Shown here: positions 34,927 through 47,605 of the stretch, one piece after another | How the letters are laid out: each line of letters starts with the position of its first letter | Position numbering within the stretch: the stretch's first letter is position 1 | DNA from: Adiantum capillus-veneris | Lineage: Eukaryota > Streptophyta > Polypodiopsida > Polypodiales > Pteridaceae | Assembly (NCBI GenBank): GCA_014529385.2 | Contig: CM043959.1 | Coordinates: 60,462,253-60,526,252 of the forward strand | DNA: 64,000 nucleotides | Reading direction: 5' to 3' | The notes under the pieces: generated by a model | The model's input: only the letters and a program-made list of their open reading frames with translations | What the model was told of the DNA's origin: nothing | Database searches by the model: none | Program-made: the position numbers and the translations under genes

Positions 34927-37900
34927 ATGGCTTCATGCAAGGATCAATGGACTCCCTCTGCATCCAGAGATGCGGGCAGAGAGTATGGCCCGCCTCCGCC
35001 TACTCAGGCGGAGCAACTAGAGATGAAGCGTTGTTAATTGATCGGCGATGCAACAAAGATGATGCTCAGTTTTGTGAAGGACCCGAAATTGGCAAAATAT
35101 ATGAGCGAGACTTCTTTTTAGGAAGTGCACGAGCAGTGGCAAAAACCACAACACCACCCTCGAAACCGGCTCTCAAGAAACCTTCTGCTTGAAGGAATTA
35201 GAAGAGGTGGTTGATGCACGGATTGCTCATTTTTTTGACGCGCAGAACAAAGCTAAAAAGCACGGCAAAAAGCAAAAGAAAGGCATTGACTTCTCGGGTT
35301 ATTTGGGTCGTCAGTCAACATTTGATAAGGCAAAGAAACAAAAGAAGCGTGTTCGATTTGAAGGAGTACCCAATTCTTCTTCTTCTTCTTCTTCTTCTGA
35401 TAGTTCTTCTAGCTCTTTGGATTCGAGCGAAGAAGACAGAAAAGGCAAAAAGCGAAGTAAGAAACAACGCTTCGGAAAGGGCAAGAAAAAGGCAAAGAAG
35501 TCTAAATCTCGCCCAGTGAGTGACAGTTCTACAGAGGACTCGTCTACAGACAGTTCAGACTCTGAGGAGGGCAATTTTTATGCGAACAAGAAGAATTTTT
35601 ATAAAGCCAACCAGTATGACTTTCTGGAAGATAAAAGCAAGAAAGCCCGAGAGTTTAAGGAAGGTGGATAGTCGATCAGATTTGACAATTTTTCAGGATA
35701 TAAAGATGCTTCGAAGGCCTTGTCTTTTATACAACAGTTTGACATCGCTTTCGCAGCAGGATGCTACTCAGAGCACTCCAAGATTTGGAGAGCTGGCCCT
35801 TATTTTAAGGGGAACGCTCGAACTTGGGTGGTCCACGCTTCTTTTAAACAAGAGTGCGCTAGTTAAATGATTGAAATTTAAGAAGCTTTTTATTTCTTCT
35901 TGGTTGACGCAAGAGTATGAACTCGATATACGAGCTGCTTGGAACCATCTTTGGATGACCAAGAGAGATACAATGGATGCTTATTGCGAGAGATTTTGGA
36001 GCTCTTTTCTACCCGCCTCTTCATTCAAGAAGATCTCGTTCAGAGAACAGATTGAGCGGTTTACCTTGGGTCTACCTACAGAGATCCGAGCTCACTGCTT
36101 AGAACAAAAGTCAGCTTCTATTCACGAGTTGATGAGTCATGCGAAGCGGGGTTTTGCCATTCACTCTGGCAGTCTGACCTACCCCATCGATGAGGTCATG
36201 ACACAACGAGCTGAACAGACTTCAGCGAATGAAAGTAGAAAGAGAAAGAGTAACCCAGAAAAGAAGGATGCACCACCCAAGCTTACTCCTCAGGAGAGAG
36301 CTTGCTTCATCAAGGAGGGGAAGTGCTTTGGATGCAGGGAACATGGACATATCTCCGCAAAGTGCCCTTAAAAGGCACAGAAAGAACAGAATGACAAGGA
36401 TGACGAAAGGTCTGAGAGTTCGAGAGCAGCTGAGGAACGTGAAAGAAAAGGCAAGATGAAAACGGGTGTGGTTCTAGATTGTGTGGGTATCGATCCCCCT
36501 GATCTTCTTTGATGGAGGAGCCAGGGCCAACTTCATTTCACCGGAATTGGCGGCCCGGCTCGAGATCACACCCGATCGGATGGGACCACTTGCGGAGGTT
36601 GTTCTAGCGGCACCTGGCAGGGACGTAGCCATTACACCTGTCATTGGCAAACTTCGGTTGCATTGGTAGGGGTCTTTAGGGCATGAGGACTTTTTCATAA
36701 TGCCTTTGGAAGGTTGTGATGTTCTCTTGGGAATTCCTTGGTACCACAAGAGCAACCTGTGGTCGATTATCGGGCGAGGAAAGCGACATTGACTAGAGAG
36801 AAGGGCAGAACCATTGTACTTGACATTAAACTGAAGTGCGAGTCTGTCCCTATTGTATCGGCTTCTGCCATTTCTAAATTAATGAAATCCAGTCTGTTTG
36901 TTTACTCGATCTTTATGAAAGAACTAAATGATAAGGATAGGACAAACATGTGATAAAGAACGCAGAGATTTTCTCCACTCTCACGCCCATTGCTTCTCAG
37001 AGGGCCTACCAGGCGAGTTACCACCTGCTCGTCATGAAGATCATACCATTGATCTGATACTTGGAAGCACACCACCGAACCGGCCACCTTACCGTGTAAG
37101 CCGAGCACCGAATGAAGTGATTATGAACCAAGTGAAAGATCTCTTGGAAAAGGGTCTTGTCCAGCCTAGTACTTCACCGTACTGCTCTCCAGTGTTGTTG
37201 GTTTTGAAGAAAGACAGATCTTGGAGAATGTGCATTGATTATAGAGCTCTCAACAAAATCACCATCAAGGACAGATTTTCGATTCCTAGGACCGATGATA
37301 TACTCGATAGATCATAGGGATCCTCATGCTTTAGCAGGATTGATTTGAAGAGTGGATATCATCAGATCAGAATCGCGTCGGGAGACGTCTACAAGACGGC
37401 TTTTCGGACGACTTTTGGGTTATTTGAGTTTTTGGTGTGCCTTTTGGCTTAACCAATGCTCCTGCGACATTTAACCGGATGATGGACATGATTTTTCGAG
37501 AGTACATGCTATTTGTTGGCACTTTCTTTAACGATATCATTGTTTTCTCCAAGAATAATGTAGAACACAGAGATCATCTGCTTCAGGTCTTTCAGGCATT
37601 ACGAAATCACAAGTTAGTGATTAATGCAAAGAAAAGTGAATTTTTCCTACTAGAGATACACTTTTTGGGACACATCGTCTCAGCAGCAGCAGGAGTGCAA
37701 ATGGATCCGGCCAAGATAGAGACTATACGTGATTGGCCCGATTTGAAGAATGTCCATGAAGCTAGAAGCTTCTTGGGACTGTGTTTGTACTACAGGCGGT
37801 TCATTCGAAAGTTTGCAGAGGTTGCTTCCCCTTTGCATATGTTGAGACAGAAAGAGTCCCTTTCTCGTGGGAACCCACAAAGATGACTGCCTTTCAGACA

Positions 37901-39780
37901 TTGAAAGAGAAATTGACTACGGGATCAGTTTTAACTTTGCCGGACTTGCAGAAGTCATTTGAACTATATTGTGATGCTTGTGGTCATAGTCTGGGTGCGG
38001 TCTTAATGCAAGAAGGCCATGTCATTGCTTACGAGAGCCGATTGTTCTCAAGGCCGGAGATGGCAACACAGATTTATGAGAAAGAGCTTTTGGCGGTTAT
38101 ACATGCTCTTACTCAGTGGCGGCATTACCTACTCGGAGCGGATTTTACTGTCTTTACAGACCATCAGAGTTTGCCCTGCTTCTTGTCACAGAAGCAACTT
38201 TCGGAAAAGCAGATGCAATGGGCGAACATCTTGTCACAGTTTCACTTCCAGATTGTCCATGTGCAGGGAGACAGAAGATTGTGGTGGCAGATGCTTTGTC
38301 TCGGAAGTCGTTGGTTCTGGCTATTTCCACGATACATCATAGGAGCTTCGAGAATATGGTCGACCAGTATGCCACAAATACAGATTTTGCAAATGTTTTC
38401 ACACGGATACGAGATGGGGAGACAGTAGCGGGATATTCCATTCGGGATGGCTACTTGATGAGAAAAACCATGTTGTGTGTTACACAGCCGTTGAGAGAAA
38501 AGGTTATGACTGAATGCCACTGTCCACCTTTTACGGGTCACCGCGGCATTGCTACCACCATGAAAGGGGTAGAGAGATACTTCTTTTGGCCGAGACTCAA
38601 AAAGGATGTGGAAGAGTTTGTGCGCAGTTGCTTAGTATGCTTGAAGGTCAAGTTTGACAGGTATAAGGCACAGGGATTGTTACAGCCTTTACCCATACTC
38701 ACCCGCCCCTGGGAAAGTATTGTAATGGATTTTATTTTTGATCTCCCGAGAACACAGAGTGGTCACGATGGTATCTAGACTGTTATTGACAAATTTAGCA
38801 AACAGGCTCATTTCATTCTAGTGAAGAAAACAAGTCAAGCTGGATCACTTAGCGAGACTGTTTGTGGCCCAGATTTTCAACTTGCAGGAAATGCCTGAGA
38901 CTATTGTCTCTGATAGAGACCCCAGATTTACGAGTTTGTTTTGGAAGGCAATTTGGGAGAACATTGGCACGCGGTTGCAGTTCTCGTCATCGTTCCACCC
39001 GCAAATTGACGGGCAAGCTGAGATTGCCAATTGAGTGGTTTTAGATTTATTGAAGTCTTATATCTCGGATCAGAAGACTCAATGGAAAAAATACTTACCT
39101 TTGGTGGAATTTGCCTACAATAACACGATACACTCTTCGACGGGGAAGGCGCCATTTGAGATTGTTGAAGGTGCTGCGAAGGTTCCACCCTTCCTAAGCA
39201 CGAAAGATAAGATCTTTGAAGCGGATGAATATACGCGAGATTTGGATATGGCTTTTGCCAAGGTTTGCAAGACTTTGCAGAAGTCTCAAGAACGACAGAA
39301 AAATGCAGCGGATCGCCATCGTCGCGACTTGAAAATGAAGGAGGATGATTGGGTGCTCTTATGTTTTGAGAAGGCACGCCTGAGAAAGAAAAAGGGAAAG
39401 GAGAGGCTTTTTCCAAAGCTTAGTATGCGATACTGCGGACCTTTCCAGATCTCTGAAAAGATAAATGATGTCTCCTTCCGACTGAAACTGCTTGATACTT
39501 GGAGGATTCCAATGCATTTCATGTGAATCTATTGAAACCATTTAAAGATAATGTGCCTGATGATGGGGAGCCTGTTGAGCAACCCGAAGTGGAAGAAAAC
39601 GAAGTGGAAGAACAGATTTTGGTACATAAGGATACGAAGAATAATGGTAAAGTCCGAAGGCGATTCTTGGTTAAGTTCAAGAACTATCCTGCATTGAATG
39701 CAAAGTGGATGGAGGAGGAGGACGTAGCAGATACTCCTCAGATTGTGAAACTTTACCTCGAGGCTTTTGGTTTAGCATAG
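34927..39780 (+). pseudogene. gag-pol: Element C gag-pol with chromodomain, multiply broken
   Basis: The ATG at 34927 opens MASCKDQWTP. Order: Ser/Lys-rich gag (35189-35670); gag domain (35680-36200); zinc knuckle CFGCREHGHISAKC (36330-36369); protease FFDGGARANF (about 36507); RT (36990-37700; [39 protein letters not shown]); RNase H (37870-38240); integrase (HHCC segment about 38516-38640, DFIFDLPRTQ about 38728, SDRDPRF about 38911); GPF region (39430); chromodomain (about 39600-39765, LVKFKNYP...KWMEEEDV). The RT catalytic box reads FNDIIVFS instead of FDDI. Stops include 35035, 35669, 36369, 36667, 37315 and 38776. Frameshifts lie near 35180, 35830, 37435, 37850, 38270 and 39500. It is inactive. 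Confidence 0.92.
39600..39768 (+). other. Chromodomain at the end of element C integrase
   Basis: VEEQILVHKDTKNNGKVRRR, then FLVKFKNYPALNAKWMEEED and a C-terminal helix (IVKLYLEAFG), fit the chromodomain fold with its K-(W/F)-K-x-Y-P and W-x-x-E-E signature. In chromoviruses this module is thought to guide integration to particular chromatin. Confidence 0.85.
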
Positions 39781-40356
39781 TCTACTCCTAATGGAACCGA
39801 GAATTCAGCTTGGCCGGAGATCTGGTGCAGTGGGATGCACAAGAGGGGAGTTACTCCGCTCCTTTGTCAACAGATGCCTTGATTTTGATACTAGAGTCAC
39901 TGATGTCTCTTTGAGGTTTAGGGATATTGAAAGCTGACAGTATTCTGCTGTATGACTTTATGAAATGGAATTCCTGAATATGATACCGATTTGTTCTTGA
40001 CTTCTTTTAAGTGCAGTAACTGATAAACGAAATGACTGCAGCATTTTGATCTACTTGATCTCGAATAGACATGGTTGCAATAGGGGTTAGTCAATCGGAC
40101 ATTGATGAGGTCCCGACCGGATCTAGATGCGATTGCTAACTACATTGCCAATAAATCATGGTCTAAGATCCGAATGAATGTTGAATGTCATGTGATGTCC
40201 TGTGATGTCTAGTGATGTCGTGTGATGTGACTGTCGATTGGTACATGTGCTAGATATGTGTTCCTGGTACGTAGGTACTAACAGTCAGTGTCTGCTAAGA
40301 TGGTTTATGGCCTCTGTCTATTTTGCAGGCGTAATCGAGGGCCATTACAATTCTTT
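39781..40356 (+). other. Element C 3' untranslated region
   Basis: Non-coding, about 580 bp. It has a short TGTGATGTC-type tandem series (40190-40230) and GTAATCGAGGGCCATTACAA before the PPT; both are also found in element B in inverse orientation. Confidence 0.75.
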
Positions 40357-40369
40357 CAAGAGGGGGGTA
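40357..40369 (+). other. Polypurine tract of element C
   Basis: CAAGAGGGGGGTA immediately before the 3' LTR. Confidence 0.9.
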
Positions 40370-41139
40370 TGTTACAAAGTGATGACATGGGTGCCCAGAA
40401 CTGAAACCCTAACTGTTGTTGAAAACCCTAATTTTGGAAACCCTAACCCTAAAACCTGCAAACCCTAAAATCTACCAAACCCTAAAATAGCAGAAACCAT
40501 AACTCTAACCCTAGGACAGCAGGGCTGAATCTCGAAAAATGCGCAGATTTGATTACATGGCACTGTACGGCAGATCTCGCAAATGGTGCCGAAATTTGCG
40601 GAGGTTGCTTTTTGCGGCAGATTTGCTTTTCTACACAATTCTAGAGAGAGAATCTTTTGCTTTATTTTTTATAAGCTCAAGAGAGAGCTTGTGAAAGAAA
40701 GAGCCTTTGCTTTATTTTTTTTTGGGGCTTTTGACTTTAAGCTTTTGGGGCTTTGCTTTTGGCATCCCTTGTAAATAAATATGTGGTTTGGTCTCACACT
40801 CTGCAGAGCATTTGGACGCAGAGTTTGAGAGTGAGACCCGAACCACTCTTGTACTTTGAACACTGATTAATACAAAAAGAATACCGAAAGGGGCACTAGT
40901 CTTTAGGGCCAATATCTCTAGCCACGGAACTCCGCCGGGCCAGTGCAAATCTATGTACTTTGAACACTGATTAATACAAAAAGAATACCGAAAGGGGCGC
41001 TAGTCTTTGGGGCCAAAATCTCTAGCCACGGAACTCCGCCGGGCCAGTGCAAATCTATTGTGAACTGTGAATTGTTTTGAAGTGGTTATTTGGTGTTGTC
41101 GTGATTGACTCTTGACTTGGAGTGTCTAAGTCTGTTACA
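40370..41139 (+). repeat. Element C 3' LTR (770 bp)
   Basis: Starts TGTTACAAAGTG and ends TCTGTTACA. It matches the 5' LTR but lacks the GA expansion and has a tandem 104-bp duplication (40851-40954 and 40955-41058). Confidence 0.93.
40851..41058. repeat. 104-bp tandem duplication in element C 3' LTR
   Basis: Both units start GTACTTTGAACACTG, include the CCGAAAGGGGC module and end GTGCAAATCTAT. They differ at only a few positions. Confidence 0.92.
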
Positions 41140-41151
41140 CTCTGATATCAT

Positions 41152-41697
41152 TGTAATGGGACGACACCACGTGTCAACCGAAAAGAACTGACTGAACAAA
41201 TTTCTAGGCACTTCAAAACAACTAAATTGAAAGAGACTTCACATGAGACACAGAGCGGTGTAGTTTCAACCCGAGAGTGCATTGGCCCAAACCTGTGGCG
41301 CCTCTTTCGATATATTTTTATATTACTTCAATAGGGTATAACTTTGTGGCTCTGCTTTGCATCTCCCGCGGGTAGAATGCTAGAGAGTGAGCCCTTAGTT
41401 CATATCTAAAGGCCTGCAATTCACGGAAGATCTGTACATCAAGCACATCATCGTCTATTTATGCAAATTATATGCGAGTGTCCGCTTTACTTTAGGCCCC
41501 ATCGGACGGGGGTCCCATAAGTTGTTGGGGGTTAGGATTTAAACTAACCCTTTCTTTAATACTTGGGCCACTCGACGAGGAAGTGTAAGTTGGTGAGAAT
41601 TTCGTCTTCTTCTGCTTCTTCTTGGGTTTAGGTCCCTCGGCTAGGAGTTGTAGGTCGGCTAGGTATAGGCTCGGGGAGCCTTGACCTGTTGGGTCTT
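41152..41697 (-). repeat. 5' LTR of D1 (outer end unclear)
   Basis: Plus strand starts TGTAATGGGACG next to the split PBS (TCTGATATCAT). It is co-linear with 20239-20940 through the CATCGGACGGGG and GGTTAGGATTT blocks. Similarity fades near 41690, where a foreign chromodomain scrap begins, so the true end is lost or rearranged. Confidence 0.7.
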
Positions 41698-41765
41698 ATG
41701 TGGCAATGGATGGAGGAGGAGGACTTGGCAAATACTCCTCAATTATTAGAGCTTTACCTGTTGAA
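41698..41765 (+). pseudogene. Orphan chromodomain/integrase C-terminal fragment
   Basis: The plus strand encodes QWMEEEDLANTPQLLELYL, closely like the end of the element C chromodomain (KWMEEEDVADTPQIVKLYL). It is about 70 bp with no integrase before it, left by a gypsy element of plus orientation. Confidence 0.7.
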
Positions 41766-42434
41766 TTCTGACTCTATGTCGGTGATGAGGTCTATGGCGA
41801 CGACGACGCACTGAAAACGCAGATGCTGAAATTTGCATTTTCCGGGCTGAAACTGCAAACTTCGATGGATCTAACCGTGCGGCGAGGATCTACTGCGGGA
41901 AGGTGAGATCAACGAGGTTCGGGGTTTCTACTGCGGAGTTTGACTGCTGAAAACTGAAAACGTTGGTGCTTCTTGGTGTTCCATCGCGGTGAACCGGCAA
42001 AACTTCGAAGTGTTATGCTGATGCAAAAACGCTAGGGCTGAAAGTGTTTGCTGATGCAAATCTGCTAACACTAGGGCTGGTCTGCGGTGTCTTGTTGTCG
42101 CCGAGGCTGATTTTCCATGCAAAAACGTCGGGGCTGATCTACTGTGTGAAAAACGCTAGGCCTTTGCTGTGATGCAAAAATGCTAGGGCATCTTGGGGGG
42201 TTCTGTTGAGAAGGTGCCTATTGAACCGGAGTTCCTGCTGCCTCTTTTGCCAGAAAGTGCTAGCGCTAGGTTTCTATATATATTTGTTTAGTGAATTTGC
42301 CCTACCCAGTTTTCAACAAAAGTCACTTAAAAATAATAAGCGAAAAATGTCAAAAATAGGGAAAATAGGTGTATGCACTGTAAAAATGCTCTTGATGGGC
42401 TCTGACTGTAATTTGACGATCGTGCTGTGTGCAA
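41766..42434. other. Non-coding repeat-rich DNA
   Basis: No protein is recognised. A loosely repeated phrase ATGCAAAAACGCTAGGGCTG and variants recurs about five times between 41925 and 42195, suggesting a decayed LTR or minisatellite. Confidence 0.5.
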
Positions 42435-44654
42435 TCAAATCATAAACGTCTGTAACGCTTGCTTCTTTGGGTCGCGCCGAAAGCGACACAAAGTACTCTG
42501 AGGCTCCTTCAATGCTTCAACTTCGTCTAGAGTCATGCGTCTACTTTCTTCAAGAATCTCCGAGGCTGAAAATTCTTGAAACCACTTCCATATAAAACAT
42601 GAACATACCCATTCCATGTAAAGTGATTGAAAAAATACTATTCCTTTGAAAAAGCTATGCATGTAATGTAGATGAACAAAGTGAAGTAGTGCCAAACCGT
42701 TCATCACACACACGCAAACAATGGGGTCCAAACTTGTATTTCCGATCTAAATCTATCAATTGTGGCAAAATCACAAAGGAAACGCCGATGCTTGATGCTC
42801 AATCCTTCTTGTGCTCTTTCGGATATTGTGTCAGATCAAGGAAGAGACATGGAATGTGAATTCCTTGGGTGTAAACTTTCATCTTTTCATGAATCATCTG
42901 CATACATCCGTGATCATTCATGAGTGAATCGTGTTCATTGTACAATATGTCATGCCTAAGAAAAGGGATCACATAACGACTGTGACTAAAATACAGGAAA
43001 GCATCATGAATGAAAGACTTGAACAATGCGTGCTGACTAATCATTCGAACACATAATACTTCCTGTGGGGGTTCTTGAGATCTCGACTTGAGAGCCAAGA
43101 TCGTTTCGTCCTGATTGATCGAATCTGCAATGAGGTTAGCTTCGCTAGAAAAAACATCAACTAAACCATCATCCTTGTGAACAATCACATCTTTTTCCTG
43201 CAAATCATCATGCTTGTGAGTAATCACATCTTGATCTTACAAATCATCATGCTCATCATTATCATGCAATTCATCATGCTTGTCATTATCATGAAATCAT
43301 GTGTGTCATGCTTTGGAGAAGACGAGACTGAGAGAGTGTCCATCTCCTGATTCTTTTCAATCTTCGCTTGCACAATAGAAATAAGAGATGAAGAATGAAC
43401 AACTTGCTCCCCACGAATGACAATGGGAGAGTCACTTTTAGCATTGAAAGTGAACGTATTAGTTGCCCAATCAATGAGGGGGTTATGCTCACGAAACCAT
43501 CGATTGCGTAAAAGCATATCACATCCTGAGAGAGGAGAAACTACAAATTTTCTACGGAAGGATGCTTGTTGAATAGTGAACAAAACATCAAGGCACTCTT
43601 TCGTGATGAGAGAGTCCATACCGAGAGCGAAGCCTGACACCTCAAAAGGAGATGTCTTGCTAACCTCCAAGCTGACTCTTTCGACAAGAGAGTCACTAAT
43701 CACATCATGTATACTACCTGGGTCAAACAATATGACAAAACACTGACCATATACATGACCATAACACTTAATCAGAGACTCATCAATGGGAGGATCATGA
43801 GAAATTTGGGTCACACGTGTTCTCATTTATTACATTGACAGAGGAAGTGGGTTATGTGGGTTCTTTAGTGTCTTTAGATTCAAGCTTAGAACATGTTCTT
43901 TTTATGTGACCCTTAATGTGACAATGAAAACAACGACCTTCCTTAGAATAACTTATAAGTGCTTTGCTCTTCCGACGTGATGTATCCTTCTAAAATTCCT
44001 TGTTCTACCTTTTCATCTGGAGTGAGCTTAGGTTTAGTAATTGTGTTAGCCTTACCCTTAGGTTCATTTGTAGAGTTCTTTTTTGAGAGACTATTGGAAG
44101 ATTGGTTAGAAGAGTTACCGTTCTTACCGTTCTGAGGGTTCTGTGAAGTCTGAGACATACTTGTTGAAGTCTTGTTTTCCCTTGTTGTCCTTCATCTCCT
44201 GTGCGAGAGCAATTGCTACCGCCTTGTTGAGATCCGCGGGGTCAAAAACTTCTACATCAAACTTGATATATTCGTCCAACCCAAAAAGGAAAGCCTCTTT
44301 GCGCTCATCATCCGATTTGCAAAATTGGGTGCCGAGCTACAAAACACGATTAGAAAAAGATATGATTGGCATACCATTCTGCTTGAGATTGCGCCAATCC
44401 TCTTTCAACGGCGCTAGGTACTGTGGTGGCATAAATTGTGCCTTGAGCTTGTCTTGGAAGTCGGTCCAATTGAAGAACAGGGGCGCGTCATCCTCGGCTT
44501 CCTCTAGGTGCGCGGCCAACTGTACCTCTTGCCATGCGTGGTACCAATTAATGGCATCATCGACAAAGTACATAGCTGTCGTCAAAATCTTGCTATTTCC
44601 TGTCTTCTTAGTTGTCGCAAAATAAGCATTAAATTGATGCTTTCGATTTTCCAT
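42435..44654 (-). pseudogene. Gypsy-like remnant G: gag, zinc knuckle and protease
   Basis: Minus strand: gag domain from 44654 (MENRKHQFNAYFATTKKTGN ... INWYHAW ... FKDKLKAQF-type), an Asn/Ser-rich linker (44158-43950), a CCHC knuckle CFHCHIKGHIKRTC (about 43940-43895) and a retropepsin-like domain (43826-43300) with LFDPGSIHDV near 43730 and GCDMLL. A further open segment (43227-42799) and decayed frames to 42435 follow, with no RT or integrase. TAA/TAG codons and shifts divide it. DPG replaces the usual D-S/T-G. It could be a non-autonomous element of the same general kind as the array at 51609. Confidence 0.72.
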
Positions 44655-45289
44655 TCAGGGTAACGATGCTGTGGAGACATCTCATCATTTTGGAACTCTT
44701 GATGCACTCACAACAGTATCTAGTCATCTCATCCGGAATGAAATCTTGATGCATTAGAATCACATTCACTTAGCCATCACATCCAGATCTCATTGATCTC
44801 AACAAATGTGTAGATGTACTAAGTTCAAATCATTAATCAGATAAAATGTTGCAGACATTTCATCTTTTCATCACGTACTCTAACAATACACACATGAAAG
44901 AGCATGTTCAATCTAGGAAATTCCCAATTCAATGTACATATTTTCATGAAGTCATTTTGCAAAATACTATCAACTTGTCAATATCCCTAAAATATCAAGG
45001 AGAAAGTGATGACTTATTCAATCTAGGCAATCTGTGATAAAGGAGTGCAATGGCTCTCCTCTTGTGCATCCCGCATCGCACTAGATTCAAGTTGTTGATT
45101 CATTGGTAACTTTCGGAACGACTCTGCTAATAATCCAAAAGCCTCAAGGTACAACTCAAAACTGCAGAGAATCTGTGAGGTTCTCTTCTCTCCATTCACT
45201 CTACATCAAGATCCAAAAAGTGCCCTTTTTGTTCTTTTCTTGTGCCTTTTGACTTGTTGGTAGCCTTGTTGGTCTCCCTTGTCCATTGG

Positions 45290-45470
45290 CACCTCAATCT
45301 GAATCATCGGAATTCTCCTATGAACCATCAATTGATTCCCTTGCTTCTTTGGAACTCTCCGATGAACTATTGGTTGATTCCCTTACTTCTTTGAAACTCT
45401 GCACAATGAACTATCAATTGATTCCCTTACTTTTGTGGATTGTCTGATGAACTATCATCCGGTTTCTTTG
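45290..45470. repeat. ~53-bp tandem repeat (about 3-4 copies)
   Basis: Units share ATGAACTAT(C/T)...TTGATTCCCTTACTTCTTTG. On the minus strand they fall in the acidic Ser/Glu-rich part of gag E. Confidence 0.7.
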
Positions 45471-46814
45471 GTTCTTTTCCTTGGAAGACTCTTACCTTGT
45501 TGAGGTGGACACTGGCTTGTCCGTAGGATAGGTCAATGAGGCGGCATGCATACCAAAACCTTCCTTGGCATGTCGGGTAAGTCTGTGAATGAAGTTGGAT
45601 TTCTTTTGCAGACAATACCGTCGAATCTCTTTTGGCCATAGTAGAACCACTCAATCTGGTCCCTGAAAGTGATACTCCGAAACGAGGACACTGGCAAAAA
45701 GGTATTCCAAAATTGCAATAGTTATTGAAAGTGTCTTCCTTATTCTTCTTAGATGATGCCAAGCCGTGATGACATCTACTTCATATTCTTCTCTTAACTA
45801 TGTAGAAGTGAAAACTCTCTTGAAATTTACCCACTTCTTAGGTGCTTCTTTGTGCAACAATAGAGTAGACCACCATGTCGGTGCATTTTCTTTCAAGTAA
45901 GACGTTGCCCTTCGTACCTTAGAGCGTTTCAAGAAATGACCTCCTGAGAAGGCGATGCCAAACTATTTTATGAATTCAAGGGCTTAATGGGTGTCTTGTT
46001 GGCTTGAAAATGTGTCAACCTTGATTGTTTGACCCCATCCTTGAACTTCTTGTTCTTTTTCTCACTATTTGAGCTCTCAACAGAGGATGAGTTCTTCTCC
46101 TTTGAGCTGCTAGATGGCTTCTTATGCCTTCTAGACTTTTCAAGAATCTGCTTTTCTTACTTTTCTAGCTTTTTCTCCACTTCTGCATTTTCTCATCCTC
46201 ACTAGAACCAGAGGAAGACGAATTGGCGGAACTCTCTGAAGTTGAAGAAAAATTTGGGTCATCCTTGAAAAACGAATACACTTCTTGGATTTGCTCACCA
46301 CCTCAAAAGTCGATTTTTGGCCTAAGTAACTGGGAGATCCGTTGATTTCCTCTTCTTTCGAGAGTGCTTTACACTTTTCATCAATTGGTTTGTCTTGTTT
46401 TCAAGAGCTTTGTCAAACTCTTTCTGCAAGTACAATTTCTGCTTTTCTACACTCGGCTTTGCTTTCTGCTTTATTACCGACTTGATGGAAGATGAATGGC
46501 CTCTCGCCATCTGGAATGAACCTCGTCAAGCGGGTAATTCTTCAAGTGATTCACATACTTTGGGTCCTTGGGGAGTTTGATCAATCTTTTTATGCACGTG
46601 TCAACCTGCAGTTGACGTTTGTACTCTGCTCTATCAAGATTTCCCGTCGGAAATTTTGTAAAATCTCCGGACTCCTTCGAAAAAGGCATATCCTTGTTGG
46701 AATCTCCATTAGTTTTCTCTATTCCCCTGTTGGGATTTTGTTTTTCTTATTCTCCCTGCAGACTAATAGTTGGAAGGGTTTTGTCTTCGGCAAATTCTCT
46801 GCGAGAACCCATGT
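45430..46814 (-). pseudogene. gag: Element E gag, broken
   Basis: Minus strand: MGSRREFAEDKTLP near 46814; LIKLPKDPKYVNHLKNYPLD (about 46570) equals the KDPQYARFLTRHPMDE block of element B; a Lys/Ser-rich tract follows (46510-46080). A FIK*FGIAF block with an in-frame TAG lies near 45960, and FWNTFLPVSSFRSITFRDQI (about 45710) matches FWSSFLPASSFKKISFREQI of element C. Stops and shifts abound. Confidence 0.78.
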
Positions 46815-46861
46815 GTGCTACAGATAGGAACGATTGCTTCGTAGAAGAAGAATGGTTATGA

Positions 46862-47605
<744 letters not shown>

